A stretch of DNA of 64,000 nt from Phycisphaerales bacterium (GCA_020847535.1 JADLBU010000037.1:1-64000); one strand, 5' to 3'. Shown: positions 46,202 through 55,777, numbered from the stretch's first letter. Translations and numbers: made by a program. Notes: a model not told the origin generated them from the letters alone.

Positions 46202-47800
46202 TCAGGCCTTGGCCGTGCGAAGCCGCCGGGAGATGACGCCGGTGAAGCGGCGCTTCTCCTCGGGCTTGAGCACAAAGACAAGCGAGAGACCGAAGTAGAG
46301 CGCTCCGTAGAGCGCTGCGACCGCCGGCAGGGCCAGGGCCATGTGCCCCCCCACCATCGGCAGGAGGCGGGGTATGCCGAAGAGCAGGACGGGCAGGGGG
46401 ATGATCGCCGCAAACGCCGGACGGATGATGGGCAGCAGCACGGTGCGGTAGCGGCAACCCAGGCATCGGGCGCAGCTGATGGGCAGCAGGAAGAAGTGGA
46501 AGATCGTCATGACGACGGCAAACGAGATGACCGCCGAGTACTGGCGATAGGGGTCGGGGAGCGTCACGAGCAGGATGACGGCGACGATGGGGTTGATGAT
46601 GCCGCCGGTGAGCAGGAGCGGGGCGTAGCGGTGGATGTAGCCCGCGCCGTAGAGGATCTTGGTCCAGCAGTCGGTAACGGAGCGGACGGTGACGGGAACC
46701 AGGAGGATGTGGGCGGTGGTGATCGCGGCGGCGAGGTGCGCGGGGTCGGTGATGCGATCTCCGACCCACAGGTGCATGATGGGGGTGGTCAGGCACGCCA
46801 GGATCGCCGCGAACGGAAACGCGGCGAAGGCGTGGAGCCGGGTCATGGTGGTGATGAACTGGATGAGTTCGAGTCGTCGCTGCTCGGTGTCACTTGCGGC
46901 AAGCCGGGCGGCAACGGCCTCGGAGCCGAAGTTGACGCCGAGTGAGACCATGCGGACGTATGCGGCGAGCTGATAGCCGATTCCGAAGATGGTGTTGCCG
47001 ATGGTTCCGAAGGCGATGTTTGTGATGAGCTGTCCGAGGCGGTCGTAGCAGTTGACCGCGACCATCATGGAGGTGTTCCAGCCGAAGGTTCCGAGGAAGG
47101 CCTTCATGCTGCCCCGTGTGGCGGCCAGGGGCCTTGGGCGCAGGCGGGGATCCTGGAACATGATCCAGGCGGAGGCGAGCAGGAGGATGACGATGTTGGC
47201 GCCGACGGAGAGGAATCCGTACCAGATGACGCTTTCGGAAGGATCCTTGAGCTTGACGATCGTTTCGAGGATGAAGGCGACGATGAGGTAGGAGGCCTTG
47301 CGGATGGTGGTGAAGAGGTTGTCGGCGACGAATCGCTCGGTGACGACGAACATGTTGTAGATGGGCGCGGTCAGGACCATGACGAAGGTGTGGACGCCTT
47401 CGGCGAGGATGAGCCAGAAGGCGGCTCGTTGGAGTGCGGGATCGATCTTGAAGACTGGGATGCACAGCGCGAGGATGAGGAAGAGGAGCGCCGTGGGGAT
47501 GGCGGCGATGCACGAGATGCCGGAGCCGGCGTTGATGACGGCCCGGAAGATCCCGCGTGAGCCGTCCGTATCGGCGTGATGGGCGGCGGCCAGCTCACGG
47601 ATCATGCTTGCGCGGACGACTTCGTCGATGAGAAGGGCCAGCCCGACGGAGGAGCTGACGAAGACGATGAGGCCGTAGGCATCGGGCCCGAGCCACCCGA
47701 GCATAACCCGCGTCCAGACGATGCCCATCGCCAGGCTGAGACCGAGGCGTCCGTAGCTCGACGTGATGCGGATCAATCCTCGCCGCAGCTCGCTGGCCAT
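46202..47800 (-). CDS. Polysaccharide flippase (Wzx/MATE-like)
   Basis: 532 residues with about twelve hydrophobic segments and the pattern of polysaccharide-biosynthesis flippases: N-terminal IRITSSYGRLGLSLAMGIVWTRVML, TERFVADNLFTTIRKASYLI, and YQLAAYVRMVSLGVNFGSEAVAARL. It should move lipid-linked oligosaccharide across the inner membrane. The cluster 46.2-52.9 kb also encodes a polymerase-like protein (6 bases upstream on the same strand), glycosyltransferases and an acyltransferase, consistent with exopolysaccharide or O-antigen synthesis. Confidence 0.85.
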   Translation of the reverse strand: MASELRRGLIRITSSYGRLGLSLAMGIVWTRVMLGWLGPDAYGLIVFVSSSVGLALLIDEVVRASMIRELAAAHHADTDGSRGIFRAVINAGSGISCIAAIPTALLFLILALCIPVFKIDPALQRAAFWLILAEGVHTFVMVLTAPIYNMFVVTERFVADNLFTTIRKASYLIVAFILETIVKLKDPSESVIWYGFLSVGANIVILLLASAWIMFQDPRLRPRPLAATRGSMKAFLGTFGWNTSMMVAVNCYDRLGQLITNIAFGTIGNTIFGIGYQLAAYVRMVSLGVNFGSEAVAARLAASDTEQRRLELIQFITTMTRLHAFAAFPFAAILACLTTPIMHLWVGDRITDPAHLAAAITTAHILLVPVTVRSVTDCWTKILYGAGYIHRYAPLLLTGGIINPIVAVILLVTLPDPYRQYSAVISFAVVMTIFHFFLLPISCARCLGCRYRTVLLPIIRPAFAAIIPLPVLLFGIPRLLPMVGGHMALALPAVAALYGALYFGLSLVFVLKPEEKRRFTGVISRRLRTAKA

Positions 47801-47806
47801 ACCGGG

Positions 47807-49270
47807 TCAGTTCCGATCCCCGGCGGCGTCGTAGCCGAGCCGGTACCCCTGAAGCGAAGGAAAGCTATCGGCGGGCGCGTCCGCCGCGGGCGCCTGGTCG
47901 CGATTCTGAAGTTCAGGCTCCGAGGCCTGATCTTCGACAGCATCCGGGGCTTCGTCGGCGCCGGTGCCCTGCAATTGCAGCCCCGAAGCGATCATGAGCT
48001 TGGCGACGGCCCACATGCCGAACCATGCGGTCAGGAACATGAAGACGCAGCGGAATGCAAAGAGACCGAGCTCCCCGCGCGGGACGGCCATGAGTTCTCC
48101 CAGGCCGGCGCCGACGGGGATCATGACGAACGGGTTGTTGAGATTGAAGCGGCAGACGCGATCGAGGAAGCTCAGGGCGATCGCGATCAGGACGGTGTAG
48201 ATGGGGAGAGCGAGGTATGGGTTGTCGTTGGCGATGTGCCCCATCAGGCCCGGGCCGTAGCTGAACCCACGGGCGAGGTTGCGGACGCCGGCCTGGGTGA
48301 CGATGTCCATTCCCAGTGCGTTGGGCTTCTCGGGCCACCATTCGCGCAAGATCGGCTGTGTAATGATGTACTTGAGGGAGTGGAGGGTGTCGTATGGAAA
48401 ATCACCCGGGCGGGTGTCGATCAGGTAGAGGGTGATGGGTCCGGCATCCTGCACTGTGGCCATGTGCTGAATGCCGCTGGAAACCTGGCTGGAGCTCATG
48501 TCCGAGATGATCTGATTGATGCTTCGGATCTCTCCGGCTTCGCCTCGGGTTGCCGAGAGCAAAGCAAGAAGAACCACCCCGACCGCGCCGATGCCGCCGA
48601 GCCGGGTGAAGATCGCGAAGTTGCCGCGCTCGCGCAGATATCCCCAGTACCCGGCCCAGACGCACGCGAGCACCACGCTCAACAGGTCTCGGCGACCAAA
48701 GGAAAGGTGCATGGAGACGAGCATGCTGGCCAGGGTGATGAAGCTCCCCGGGATCGCGTAGATGGGATTCCACAATCTCGGCAGCCACGCCCACATGGCA
48801 CAGCCGGCGGATGCCCCGAGAAATCCGATGGAGAAGATGGCGCCCAGCGTGCTGATGCGCGGGGTGGTCATGATGATGAAGCGGTTAATCGTGCCAAGGA
48901 CCAGGAAGACCACCGCGAGCATGAGCAGGGCGTTGGGTGATGGAACCGGGAACTTGGAATACACCCGGCGAGCAATGGGACTGGCTACCCACCCGCGGGC
49001 ATAGACGAGGTTGAAGATCGCCAGAAAGAGCCAGGAGAAGACGATGAAGATCATGCCCGCCGTGGCCGGATCCGTCGGGGTCAGCCTAGGCATGTACCTG
49101 TCCTGCCACAGGCAGACGGTGATGGGAAAGAACTGAAAATTGATCATCCCCAGGTAGAAGATGTTTCGTGTGCTCAGCAGGTCCACCTTGTGCGTCAGGT
49201 GGTTGACCAGCATCTGGCCGAACAGCCAGGCGATCGTGAGGGCCGAGAGGATGACGACGACTGTTTGCAA
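47807..49270 (-). CDS. O-antigen/EPS polymerase-like membrane protein
   Basis: 487 residues, with ten or more transmembrane segments (IAWLFGQMLVNHL, MIFIVFSWLFLAIFNLVYA, ALLMLAVVFLVLGTI and others) and a large loop in the second half (LIDTRPGDFPYDTLHSLKYI). Topology and position next to a flippase suit a Wzy-type polymerase joining oligosaccharide repeat units. The C-terminal 60 residues are acidic and Ala/Pro-rich. Sequence conservation among such polymerases is too low for more precision. It precedes the flippase by six bases. Confidence 0.75.
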   Translation of the reverse strand: MQTVVVILSALTIAWLFGQMLVNHLTHKVDLLSTRNIFYLGMINFQFFPITVCLWQDRYMPRLTPTDPATAGMIFIVFSWLFLAIFNLVYARGWVASPIARRVYSKFPVPSPNALLMLAVVFLVLGTINRFIIMTTPRISTLGAIFSIGFLGASAGCAMWAWLPRLWNPIYAIPGSFITLASMLVSMHLSFGRRDLLSVVLACVWAGYWGYLRERGNFAIFTRLGGIGAVGVVLLALLSATRGEAGEIRSINQIISDMSSSQVSSGIQHMATVQDAGPITLYLIDTRPGDFPYDTLHSLKYIITQPILREWWPEKPNALGMDIVTQAGVRNLARGFSYGPGLMGHIANDNPYLALPIYTVLIAIALSFLDRVCRFNLNNPFVMIPVGAGLGELMAVPRGELGLFAFRCVFMFLTAWFGMWAVAKLMIASGLQLQGTGADEAPDAVEDQASEPELQNRDQAPAADAPADSFPSLQGYRLGYDAAGDRN

Positions 49271-49420
49271 CGTGAAAAGGTCCGGTAACCGGGTTGGTGT
49301 GATGGACTCGCTGAGGATACGCGCTGGGCTGGTGTTCGGTTCGGGCGGCGGGCGAGTTGTCAGGCCAAGAGTCCATCGGCCGGGGAGATGGTTCTCTGTA
49401 GTTTGCGGGCGTTGGGAGGC

Positions 49421-51910
49421 CTATGGGGTGCGATCTCTGGCGGCGGAACCGTACATTTTCCTGAAACGCTGAACGATTGCCTCGGGTGCAAGCTCACTGA
49501 GAATCCACTGGCGACCGGCATCTCCCATGGCTCGCAGACGAGGGGAATCCGAGACCAGGGGCTGAAGGGCGGCGGCGAAGGCCTCGGGGGTGCGGTCGGC
49601 GATCACTGAGCCGCCGCTGGATTCGAGTTCCCGCCAGACATCGACGCCCCTGGTGGTGACCAGGGGGGTGGCGCAGGCGAGCGACTCGAAGAATACAAAG
49701 CCGAAGTTCTCCTGGCTGGTGGGGAGCGCGAACACATCGGCGGCCTGGTAGAGGGAGAGCTTGGTCGGGCCGGAGACCAGGCCGAGGAAGTGGGTGCGAT
49801 CGGAGATGCCTTCGGAGGCGGCAAGCGATCGCATCTGGTCGAGGTATTCGGGCGGGTCGCCGGGGCCGGCGATCAGGAGTGAGAAGTCAGCGCCCTGGCG
49901 AGCCAGGATCGCGGCGGCGCGGATGAGGGTGTCAGCGCCCTTCTTGTAGTTGACGCGGCTGAGGTAGAGGATGCTGGGTCGAGCGGGGTCGATCGCGGTG
50001 AAGGCGCTGCGGGCCAGCTCGGGGCCGGGCAGATCGCGGAAAGCGCCGAGATCGAAGACGAGCGGGACGACCATTCCGCGGCCGAGCTTGAACCACTTGC
50101 GGGCCTGGTCGAGTTCGGCCTGGGCGGTGCAGTGGACGTAGGAGGCGTTGTTGAGGAGGTTGCGTCCGTAGGTGAACCAGTGGAAGAGCTTCTTGGGGCG
50201 CTTCTGGCTCATGGGCCAGTCATCGAGCATTCCGTGGGGGCTGATGATGTAAGGGATCTTGAAATCGATCGCGACGGAGGCGACCTGGAGGTTGGCGGCC
50301 GTCCAGACGCCGTGGATGTGGACGACATCGGCGTGGGTGATGACCTTGCGGAGTACGGTCATCGACCATGGTCGGAGGATCGGGTTGCCGGAGCGCTTGC
50401 CGCGGAGCTTGATGATGCGCGGGGTGTTGGGCTGGCCGTTCTTCCAGGCGGCGGGGCAATCGGTGTGGTCTTCGGTGAGGATGGCGATGTTCTGGCCGGC
50501 CTTGGCGAGGGCATCGCACAGGTCGAGGACCGCGCGAACGACGCCGCCCTGTTCGAGACGGAAGTGCGGGAGGTAGTGGGCGATCGTGAGGTGGTCGGAA
50601 GACTGCCCGCCCGAGGGGCGAGCGGAGTCATCCGACCTTTCGGCTTTTCCCGGGGGGGCGCCCGCGGTGCTGGAGGCATGGCCGAGGGTGGCGAGCACGG
50701 GAGAGTGGCCCTGGCGCAGCTCGCCGATGCTGGAACCGGTGCGTTCGGAGATGGCATCGGCGTAGGTGGCGATGAACTGGCTGATGACCGCCTGCTCGTG
50801 GAGGTTGTCGAAGACCCACTTGCGGGCCTTGGCGCCCATGTCGGCGAGACGCGGCTTGTCGGGGATGAGCCTAAAGACCTGGTCGGCGATCGCGTTGGCT
50901 TCCTGATCGACGATGATCGCCCCGCCGCAGCCTTCCATCTCGGGCCAGAGATCGACACCCTTGGTCGTCATGACGGGGACGCCGGCGGCCATGGCCTCGA
51001 CGATCGCGAAGCCGAAGTTCTCCTGGCTGGTGGGGAGGAGGAAGAGATCGGAGGCCTGGAAGAGGGAGATCTTCTCGGGGCCCTTGACCATGCCCAGGAA
51101 GTGGACGCGATCTTCGAGGTTGAGAGATTTGGCGAGGTCCTTGAGGGACTGCATGTAGTCGGGTTCGCCATCGCCGGCGATCAGCCAGGAGTAGTGGATG
51201 CCGCGATCACGGAGGATTGCCGCAGCTCGGATGGAGTGCTCGACACCCTTCTTGTAGTGGACGCGGCTGAGGAAGAGGATCGAGGGGATTGACGGATCGA
51301 GTCCGGGGAACTTGCCGCGTGCGAGCGCGGGGCCGGGTGGCTCGCGGAAGGGTCCGAGGTCAAGGAGGTTGGGGATGACGTGCCCACGTCCGCGGGGGAA
51401 CCACTTGCGGGATTGCTGGTGCTCACCCTCGGCGGTGCAATGCACAAAGGCAGCCCGGTGGAGCATGCGGCGTCCGGCGATCGCCAGGAAGAGACGCTTC
51501 TTGAGCCGGCGCTGTGACATGGGCCAGTCATCGAGCATTCCTCGGAGGCTGAGGATGTAGGGAACGCCCGCGCGGTTGGCTGCGCTCGTGAGCTGGACAT
51601 TGGAGGGGGCCCACATGCCGTGGACATGGAGGAGATCGTGGCTGGTGATGAAGTCCCTGCGGATCTGCTCGACGACGGGGAAGGGGAAGAGCTTGCCGCG
51701 ACCGGCGAAGGGTGGAACCTGGACTACGTGGGGACGGGGATCGGTCGGGGCGGGTGCGGTGAGCCACTCCTTGGGCGCATCGGTGACATCCGGGGAGAGG
51801 ATGGTGACCTGGTGCCCGGCCTCGCAGGTGAGGCGGGAGAGGTCGAGTACCGCGCGGACGGGTCCGCCGGACTTGAGGTTGAGTTCTTCGATGTAGTGGA
51901 GGATCTTCAT
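49421..51910 (-). CDS. Fused tandem GT4-family glycosyltransferase
   Basis: 829 residues holding two complete GT-B glycosyltransferase domains (about 1-400 and 455-829) joined by a Ser/Gly-rich linker. The halves are clearly homologous. The first has MKILHYIEELNLKSGGPVRA, HGMLDDWPMSQ-like MLDDWPMSQRRLKK, SRVHYKKGVEHSIRAAAI and LPTSQENFGFAIVEAMAAGV. The second has IAHYLPHFRLEQGGVVRAV, HGMLDDWPMSQKRPKK, SRVNYKKGADTLIRAAAI and LPTSQENFGFVFFESLACAT. Both keep the family GT4 donor-binding ENFG(F) region, so both may be active. It probably adds two consecutive sugars to a lipid-linked glycan. ATG at 51910 by homology; the frame extends upstream without it. Confidence 0.9.
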   Translation of the reverse strand: MKILHYIEELNLKSGGPVRAVLDLSRLTCEAGHQVTILSPDVTDAPKEWLTAPAPTDPRPHVVQVPPFAGRGKLFPFPVVEQIRRDFITSHDLLHVHGMWAPSNVQLTSAANRAGVPYILSLRGMLDDWPMSQRRLKKRLFLAIAGRRMLHRAAFVHCTAEGEHQQSRKWFPRGRGHVIPNLLDLGPFREPPGPALARGKFPGLDPSIPSILFLSRVHYKKGVEHSIRAAAILRDRGIHYSWLIAGDGEPDYMQSLKDLAKSLNLEDRVHFLGMVKGPEKISLFQASDLFLLPTSQENFGFAIVEAMAAGVPVMTTKGVDLWPEMEGCGGAIIVDQEANAIADQVFRLIPDKPRLADMGAKARKWVFDNLHEQAVISQFIATYADAISERTGSSIGELRQGHSPVLATLGHASSTAGAPPGKAERSDDSARPSGGQSSDHLTIAHYLPHFRLEQGGVVRAVLDLCDALAKAGQNIAILTEDHTDCPAAWKNGQPNTPRIIKLRGKRSGNPILRPWSMTVLRKVITHADVVHIHGVWTAANLQVASVAIDFKIPYIISPHGMLDDWPMSQKRPKKLFHWFTYGRNLLNNASYVHCTAQAELDQARKWFKLGRGMVVPLVFDLGAFRDLPGPELARSAFTAIDPARPSILYLSRVNYKKGADTLIRAAAILARQGADFSLLIAGPGDPPEYLDQMRSLAASEGISDRTHFLGLVSGPTKLSLYQAADVFALPTSQENFGFVFFESLACATPLVTTRGVDVWRELESSGGSVIADRTPEAFAAALQPLVSDSPRLRAMGDAGRQWILSELAPEAIVQRFRKMYGSAARDRTP

Positions 51911-52144
51911 GCGGCGTCCGTGCGGGGGAGCGGTCCGGGGCGGGAGGCGATTCGGGGCATTAGGGTACCGCCGGATACCGAGGGGTGTGTCCGGCCCCTG
52001 GATAACGCTCCGGGACGTTCCGGAGGCTGCCTGGGCCCTCACGCAGCCCTAGCATCGGCTGGAAAGCGATCCTGCCTGCGATGGATCGCGTACGCCTGGT
52101 GTGTTGTTTTTGAGCCTGGGAGTGGGAAGGTCGATAGGCGTGGG

Positions 52145-52897
52145 ATGCACGTTATCGAGCCCCCACAGACTTCAGGCCCCGTGGTCTCGCGGTCATCCGC
52201 ATCCGCGTCCGTGCTGGTCAATCGTTCCGCCGATGCACCAGTCGCCGTTCCTGCGCCGGCCGAGGCCGAGCCGGTCGAGAGAAAGCCCCGCATGCCCGTC
52301 CTGAGCGATCCCGAGCCGCCGCGAATGAGCCCGCCCGAGCGGCTGTATCAGCGCAACGACCAGACCGCGGGAGCGCCTTATCCGCTGTCGGAGTACATCC
52401 GGCGATTCCTGTGGGAGTTCGTGCAGTCATCGCTGATCCGATGGAGCCCCAAGCGGGCGCACGGGTGGCGGCGGTTCTGGTTGCGGATGTTCGGGGCGCG
52501 GCTGACGGGGACTTCGTTCACGAAGGCCAGCACGACGGTGCGGCACCCGTGGCTTCTGGAGATGGGTGAGTGGTCGACGCTCGCCGAGGATGTCGAGATC
52601 TACAACCTGGGATGGATCCGGATCGGGAGCCACACGACGGTGTCGCAGCGGGCGTGGCTGTGCGCGGGGACGCATGACTACACGAAGATCGATCTGCCGC
52701 TGATCCGGCCGAGCATCGTGGTCGGAGATGGGGTGTGGGTGTGCGCGGGGGCGTTCATAGGGCCGGGGGTGACGGTGGGCCACAACGCAATCGTGGGTGC
52801 GTGCGCGGTGGTGATGCGGGATGTGCCGGAGGCGGCGATCGTCGCGGGGAACCCGGCGAAGGTGGTTAGGGAGAGGCCAAGGCCCGAGCAGAAGTGA
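52145..52897 (+). CDS. Left-handed beta-helix acetyltransferase (WcaF/colanic-acid type)
   Basis: 250 residues. A Pro/Ala-rich N-terminal 60 residues lead into hexapeptide repeats: LEMGEWSTLAEDVEIYNLGWIRIG, HTTVSQRAWLCAGTHDY, VVGDGVWVCAGAFIGPGVTVGHNAIVG and VVMRDVPEAAIVAGNPAKVV. The last segment and AGTHDY with its catalytic His are typical of WcaF-like O-acetyltransferases. It should acetylate a sugar of the exopolysaccharide. It is divergent from the double glycosyltransferase. The stop codon itself lies inside an octamer array. Confidence 0.9.
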   Translation: MHVIEPPQTSGPVVSRSSASASVLVNRSADAPVAVPAPAEAEPVERKPRMPVLSDPEPPRMSPPERLYQRNDQTAGAPYPLSEYIRRFLWEFVQSSLIRWSPKRAHGWRRFWLRMFGARLTGTSFTKASTTVRHPWLLEMGEWSTLAEDVEIYNLGWIRIGSHTTVSQRAWLCAGTHDYTKIDLPLIRPSIVVGDGVWVCAGAFIGPGVTVGHNAIVGACAVVMRDVPEAAIVAGNPAKVVRERPRPEQK

Positions 52898-52924
52898 CGA
52901 AGAGACGTAGAGACGAAGTGGAAG
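52893..52924. repeat. Octamer array overlapping a stop codon
   Basis: agtgacga, agagacgt, agagacga, agtggaag. The first unit contains the TGA (52895-52897) of the acetyltransferase gene, so the array supplies the stop. Confidence 0.75.
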
Positions 52925-52934
52925 GGCACGGCCG

Positions 52935-53441
52935 TTACTGGCGGGCGGCTTTGAGGACGAGCTCGTAGTGGGATGGGGCGCCCTGGGTGATGATGGGGTA
53001 GTTGGTGTCGGTGGTGAAGCGCTTGGTGCCGCGGACGAGGATCTCGGCCCGGAGGAGGTAGCGCGTCTGGGCGTTGACCTTCTTGGGGTCGTACGTGAGT
53101 TCGAAGTTGTACGGTGGGGCCTTGCCGCCGGTGGGGATCTGCTTTTGGGTGAGCACGGTGTTGATGTTGGCGGCATCGACGACCTGCACGATGACGATGG
53201 CATCCTGCGGCAGGACGATGCGCTCGCGATAGAGGGCCGAGCCGGTGACCTTGCCGCTGAAGGTTGCGGGCGGGGTGTTGGTGTTGCCGCCGCCCCCCCC
53301 AGCCCCCCCACCACCCCCACCGCCGCTTCCACCACCGCCAGCGTTGTTACCGCCGCCTCCGGAGTTGTTTCCGGAATCGAACTTGAGCATCGAGCAGCCG
53401 GTCAGGGTGAGGAGCGCGGTGAGGAGGATGAGGGTGCGCAT
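52935..53441 (-). CDS. YbaY-like lipoprotein with poly-Gly linker
   Basis: 168 residues. Lipoprotein signal ending L-T-G-C (MRTLILLTALLTLTGCS), then a Gly-rich linker of about 30 residues, then a YbaY-type beta domain: FSGKVTGSALYRERIVLPQDAIVIVQVVD and PPYNFELTYDPKKVNAQTRYLLRAEI. YbaY-family proteins are periplasm-facing lipoproteins of unknown role. The linker DNA holds runs of eight and seven C's near 53290-53310, possible slippage sites. The gene is convergent with the acetyltransferase and 317 bases downstream of dnaB. Confidence 0.85.
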   Translation of the reverse strand: MRTLILLTALLTLTGCSMLKFDSGNNSGGGGNNAGGGGSGGGGGGGAGGGGGNTNTPPATFSGKVTGSALYRERIVLPQDAIVIVQVVDAANINTVLTQKQIPTGGKAPPYNFELTYDPKKVNAQTRYLLRAEILVRGTKRFTTDTNYPIITQGAPSHYELVLKAARQ

Positions 53442-53757
53442 GGGCAACGATAGACGGGTGAAGGGGGGCGTGGCTGAAGCACAGGGCGAGTGAGCGAGAC
53501 CATTTACCGTGAGCCAACAGTTGTTCCGTGGTTTTGCATTGCGCTGCACTGAACTGCGAACGCAACGAGCACCCACTTCGGGGTGCGATCGCCGTTGGCG
53601 AGCTTTCCGGGGGTGTCGCTCGAAAGCCTCGCTCCACGCCCCGGCTATGTTCGACCAGCCCTGTCGGGCTCCGGAGAAGTGCGAGAGTCTCGATCGCGAT
53701 CCGTAACGTTCTACACAACACACGTTGGACGGACCAAAGAACAGCTTTGCGTTGGGA
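53442..53757. repeat. Spacer with dispersed repeats, no gene seen
   Basis: The stretch 53570-53680 has the layout of a dispersed repeat: cacttcggggtg, gtgtcgctcgaaagcctcgc, cgccccggctatgttcg and gccctgtcgggctcc. No coding frame is credible. Confidence 0.4.
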
Positions 53758-55491
53758 TCAGAACGGCGCTTCTTCGTCGGGATCGCTGAAGGGGGATTCG
53801 CGATCGGGGCCGCCGCCGTCGCGATGGCCATCGATGGGGCCGGTTGTGCGGTTGCCGGGGAAGGAGGAGCCGGGGGCTTGTGGTCTTGGCGGCCAACTGC
53901 CGGGAGGGGCCAGGCCGCCGCCGGATTCGCCACCGTAACCGCCCGATCGACCGCCGCCGCTTCCCCCTCCACCTCCTCCTCCGTGTCCACCACCGAATCC
54001 GGTGGGTGGGACGGCATCGGAGTGGCTGCGGAAGCGGGTGATGTGGGCATCCCAGGTGAGGCGGACGGTGCCGGTGGGGCCGTTTCGCTGCTTGGCGATG
54101 ATGAGCTCGGCGGTGCCGACCTTGTCCTGGTTCTCGGGATCGAAGTCGTGGGAGTTGGGATCCCAGGCTGGTTCGCCGCGGTGGTAGTAATCCTCGCGAT
54201 GCAGGAGCATGACGACGTCGGCATCCTGCTCGATGGAGCCTGACTCGCGGAGGTCGCTCATGCGCGGGCGGTTGCCCTCGCGCTGCTCGGTGGCTCGGTT
54301 GAGCTGGGAGAGGCAGATGACGGGAACCTTGAGTTCACGGGCGAGCGCTTTCACTCCGCGGGAGATGGATGAGACCTCGACCTGGCGTGATTCGCGTGCA
54401 GCGCCGGGCGAAGTCAGGAGCTGGAGGTAGTCGATCATGATGCACTTGACGCCGTGCTGGGCGACCAAGCGGCGGGCGCGAGCGCGGAGGTTCAGGACGG
54501 TCATGCCCGGGGTGTCGTCGATGAAGATCGGGGATTCGCGGAGGGAATCGCAGGCGCCCAGGAGCGCCTGCCAATCGCCGGCACTGATCGCGTGTCCTCC
54601 GCGGAACTTCTCACCGCTGACGCCTGAGCGGGCGCTCAAGAGTCGCTGGGTAACCGCACTGCGGGACATTTCGAGGCTGAAGAAGGCGATCGGGGCCTTG
54701 GGACCGAGTGCGGGCATGCCGGGGGGAGCGCCGCCGACGGCGATCTGCTCGGCGAGGTTGAGGGCGAGGGCGGTCTTTCCCATGGAGGGGCGTGCGGCGA
54801 TGATGATCAGTTCGCCCTGCTGGAGGCCGTGGAGGTATCCATCCAGATCGTGGAAGCCTGTGGGGACGCCGCTGATGCCCTTGCCCTCGCTGGATTCGAT
54901 GCGATCGATCTCAAGCTGGAGGAGTTCGGCGAGCTTCTCGGGTTCGGCGGCGGTGCGTTCCTGGGCGATCTCGAAGACGGCGGCCTCGGCCTTGTCGAGG
55001 ACTTCGCGAGCGCCATCGGGGCCGAGTTCACCGGTGTGGTAGGCATCGTAAAGGATCTGGCCGGCAGCGCCGATGAGTCGGCGGAGCTTGGCCTTCTCGC
55101 CGACGATGCGGGCGTAGTGCGGAGCGTTGACGGCGGAGGGCACGGCCTCGGCGAGCTTGACGAGGTAGTCGGGCCCACCGATGGCTTCGAGGGTTCCGGC
55201 ATCCTTGAGGAGTTCGGCGATCTGGACGAGATCGCCGGAGTGGAACTTGTCGTAGACCTCGACGATGGCGCGGAAGATGGCGCCGTGGGGTTCGTTGTAG
55301 AAGTCCTCGGGCTTGCTGACGGCGGGGAGGACATCGGCGATCACGCCGGGCTCGAGGATCATGGAGCCCAGGAGCGACATCTCGGCTTCGACGGAGTGAG
55401 GTGGGAGGCGGTCGAAGAGCTTGCCCAGGGGCTGGGCGGCGGGGCGCTGGCGCAGGCGATCGGGAGAAGGGTTGAAAGGGAGGGAGGACAT
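53758..55491 (-). CDS. dnaB: Replicative DNA helicase with Gly-rich, SSB-like tail
   Basis: 577 residues (most DnaB are about 450-480). The N-terminal domain starts DRLPPHSVEAEMSLLGSMIL. The RecA-like motor has Walker A A-R-P-S-M-G-K-T, AFFSLEMSRSAVTQRLLSARSGV, the Walker B-type IMIDYLQLL and the C-terminal RESGSIEQDADVVMLLHREDYY. It unwinds DNA at replication forks. After about residue 495 comes a Gly/Ser-rich stretch, then a Pro-rich segment and the acidic end S-P-F-S-D-P-D-E-E-A-P-F. This architecture is foreign to DnaB but like the tail of single-stranded DNA-binding protein. ATG at 55491 by homology (MSSLPF). Confidence 0.95.
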   Translation of the reverse strand: MSSLPFNPSPDRLRQRPAAQPLGKLFDRLPPHSVEAEMSLLGSMILEPGVIADVLPAVSKPEDFYNEPHGAIFRAIVEVYDKFHSGDLVQIAELLKDAGTLEAIGGPDYLVKLAEAVPSAVNAPHYARIVGEKAKLRRLIGAAGQILYDAYHTGELGPDGAREVLDKAEAAVFEIAQERTAAEPEKLAELLQLEIDRIESSEGKGISGVPTGFHDLDGYLHGLQQGELIIIAARPSMGKTALALNLAEQIAVGGAPPGMPALGPKAPIAFFSLEMSRSAVTQRLLSARSGVSGEKFRGGHAISAGDWQALLGACDSLRESPIFIDDTPGMTVLNLRARARRLVAQHGVKCIMIDYLQLLTSPGAARESRQVEVSSISRGVKALARELKVPVICLSQLNRATEQREGNRPRMSDLRESGSIEQDADVVMLLHREDYYHRGEPAWDPNSHDFDPENQDKVGTAELIIAKQRNGPTGTVRLTWDAHITRFRSHSDAVPPTGFGGGHGGGGGGGSGGGRSGGYGGESGGGLAPPGSWPPRPQAPGSSFPGNRTTGPIDGHRDGGGPDRESPFSDPDEEAPF

Positions 55492-55652
55492 GAGCGGGCC
55501 AAGGTAGGCAGGGAATGGTGGCCGACAGGTTGCCCGCATGGGTGATGGGGATTTATTTGCAGATCGAAGGGGTGATCCACGGGTGGTTCGCTGAAGCGAC
55601 AGGTTGTTCCGGTGGAAAGGGTGTGGAGATGTTGGCGGCATGGGCGGTTGGC

Positions 55653-55740
55653 TCGCCCATTTCATGGGCGAACAGATAGAGACAGCATCGCATCCAGAGG
55701 CTTCGCCTCTGGTAACCAACATGGGCCCGTTTCACGGGCC
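55653..55740. repeat. Composite of three TTC-triloop mini-hairpins
   Basis: Stems and loops: tcgcccat-ttc-atgggcga (55653-55671), ccagaggc-ttc-gcctctgg (55694-55712) and ggcccgt-ttc-acgggcc (55724-55740). The second is followed by taaccaac. All three triloops are TTC. Related single or paired hairpins occur at 20284, 24802 and 41122. Confidence 0.8.
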
Positions 55741-55777
55741 GAAGACCGAAGGACGCTTGACTGAGGGAGCTTGACGC

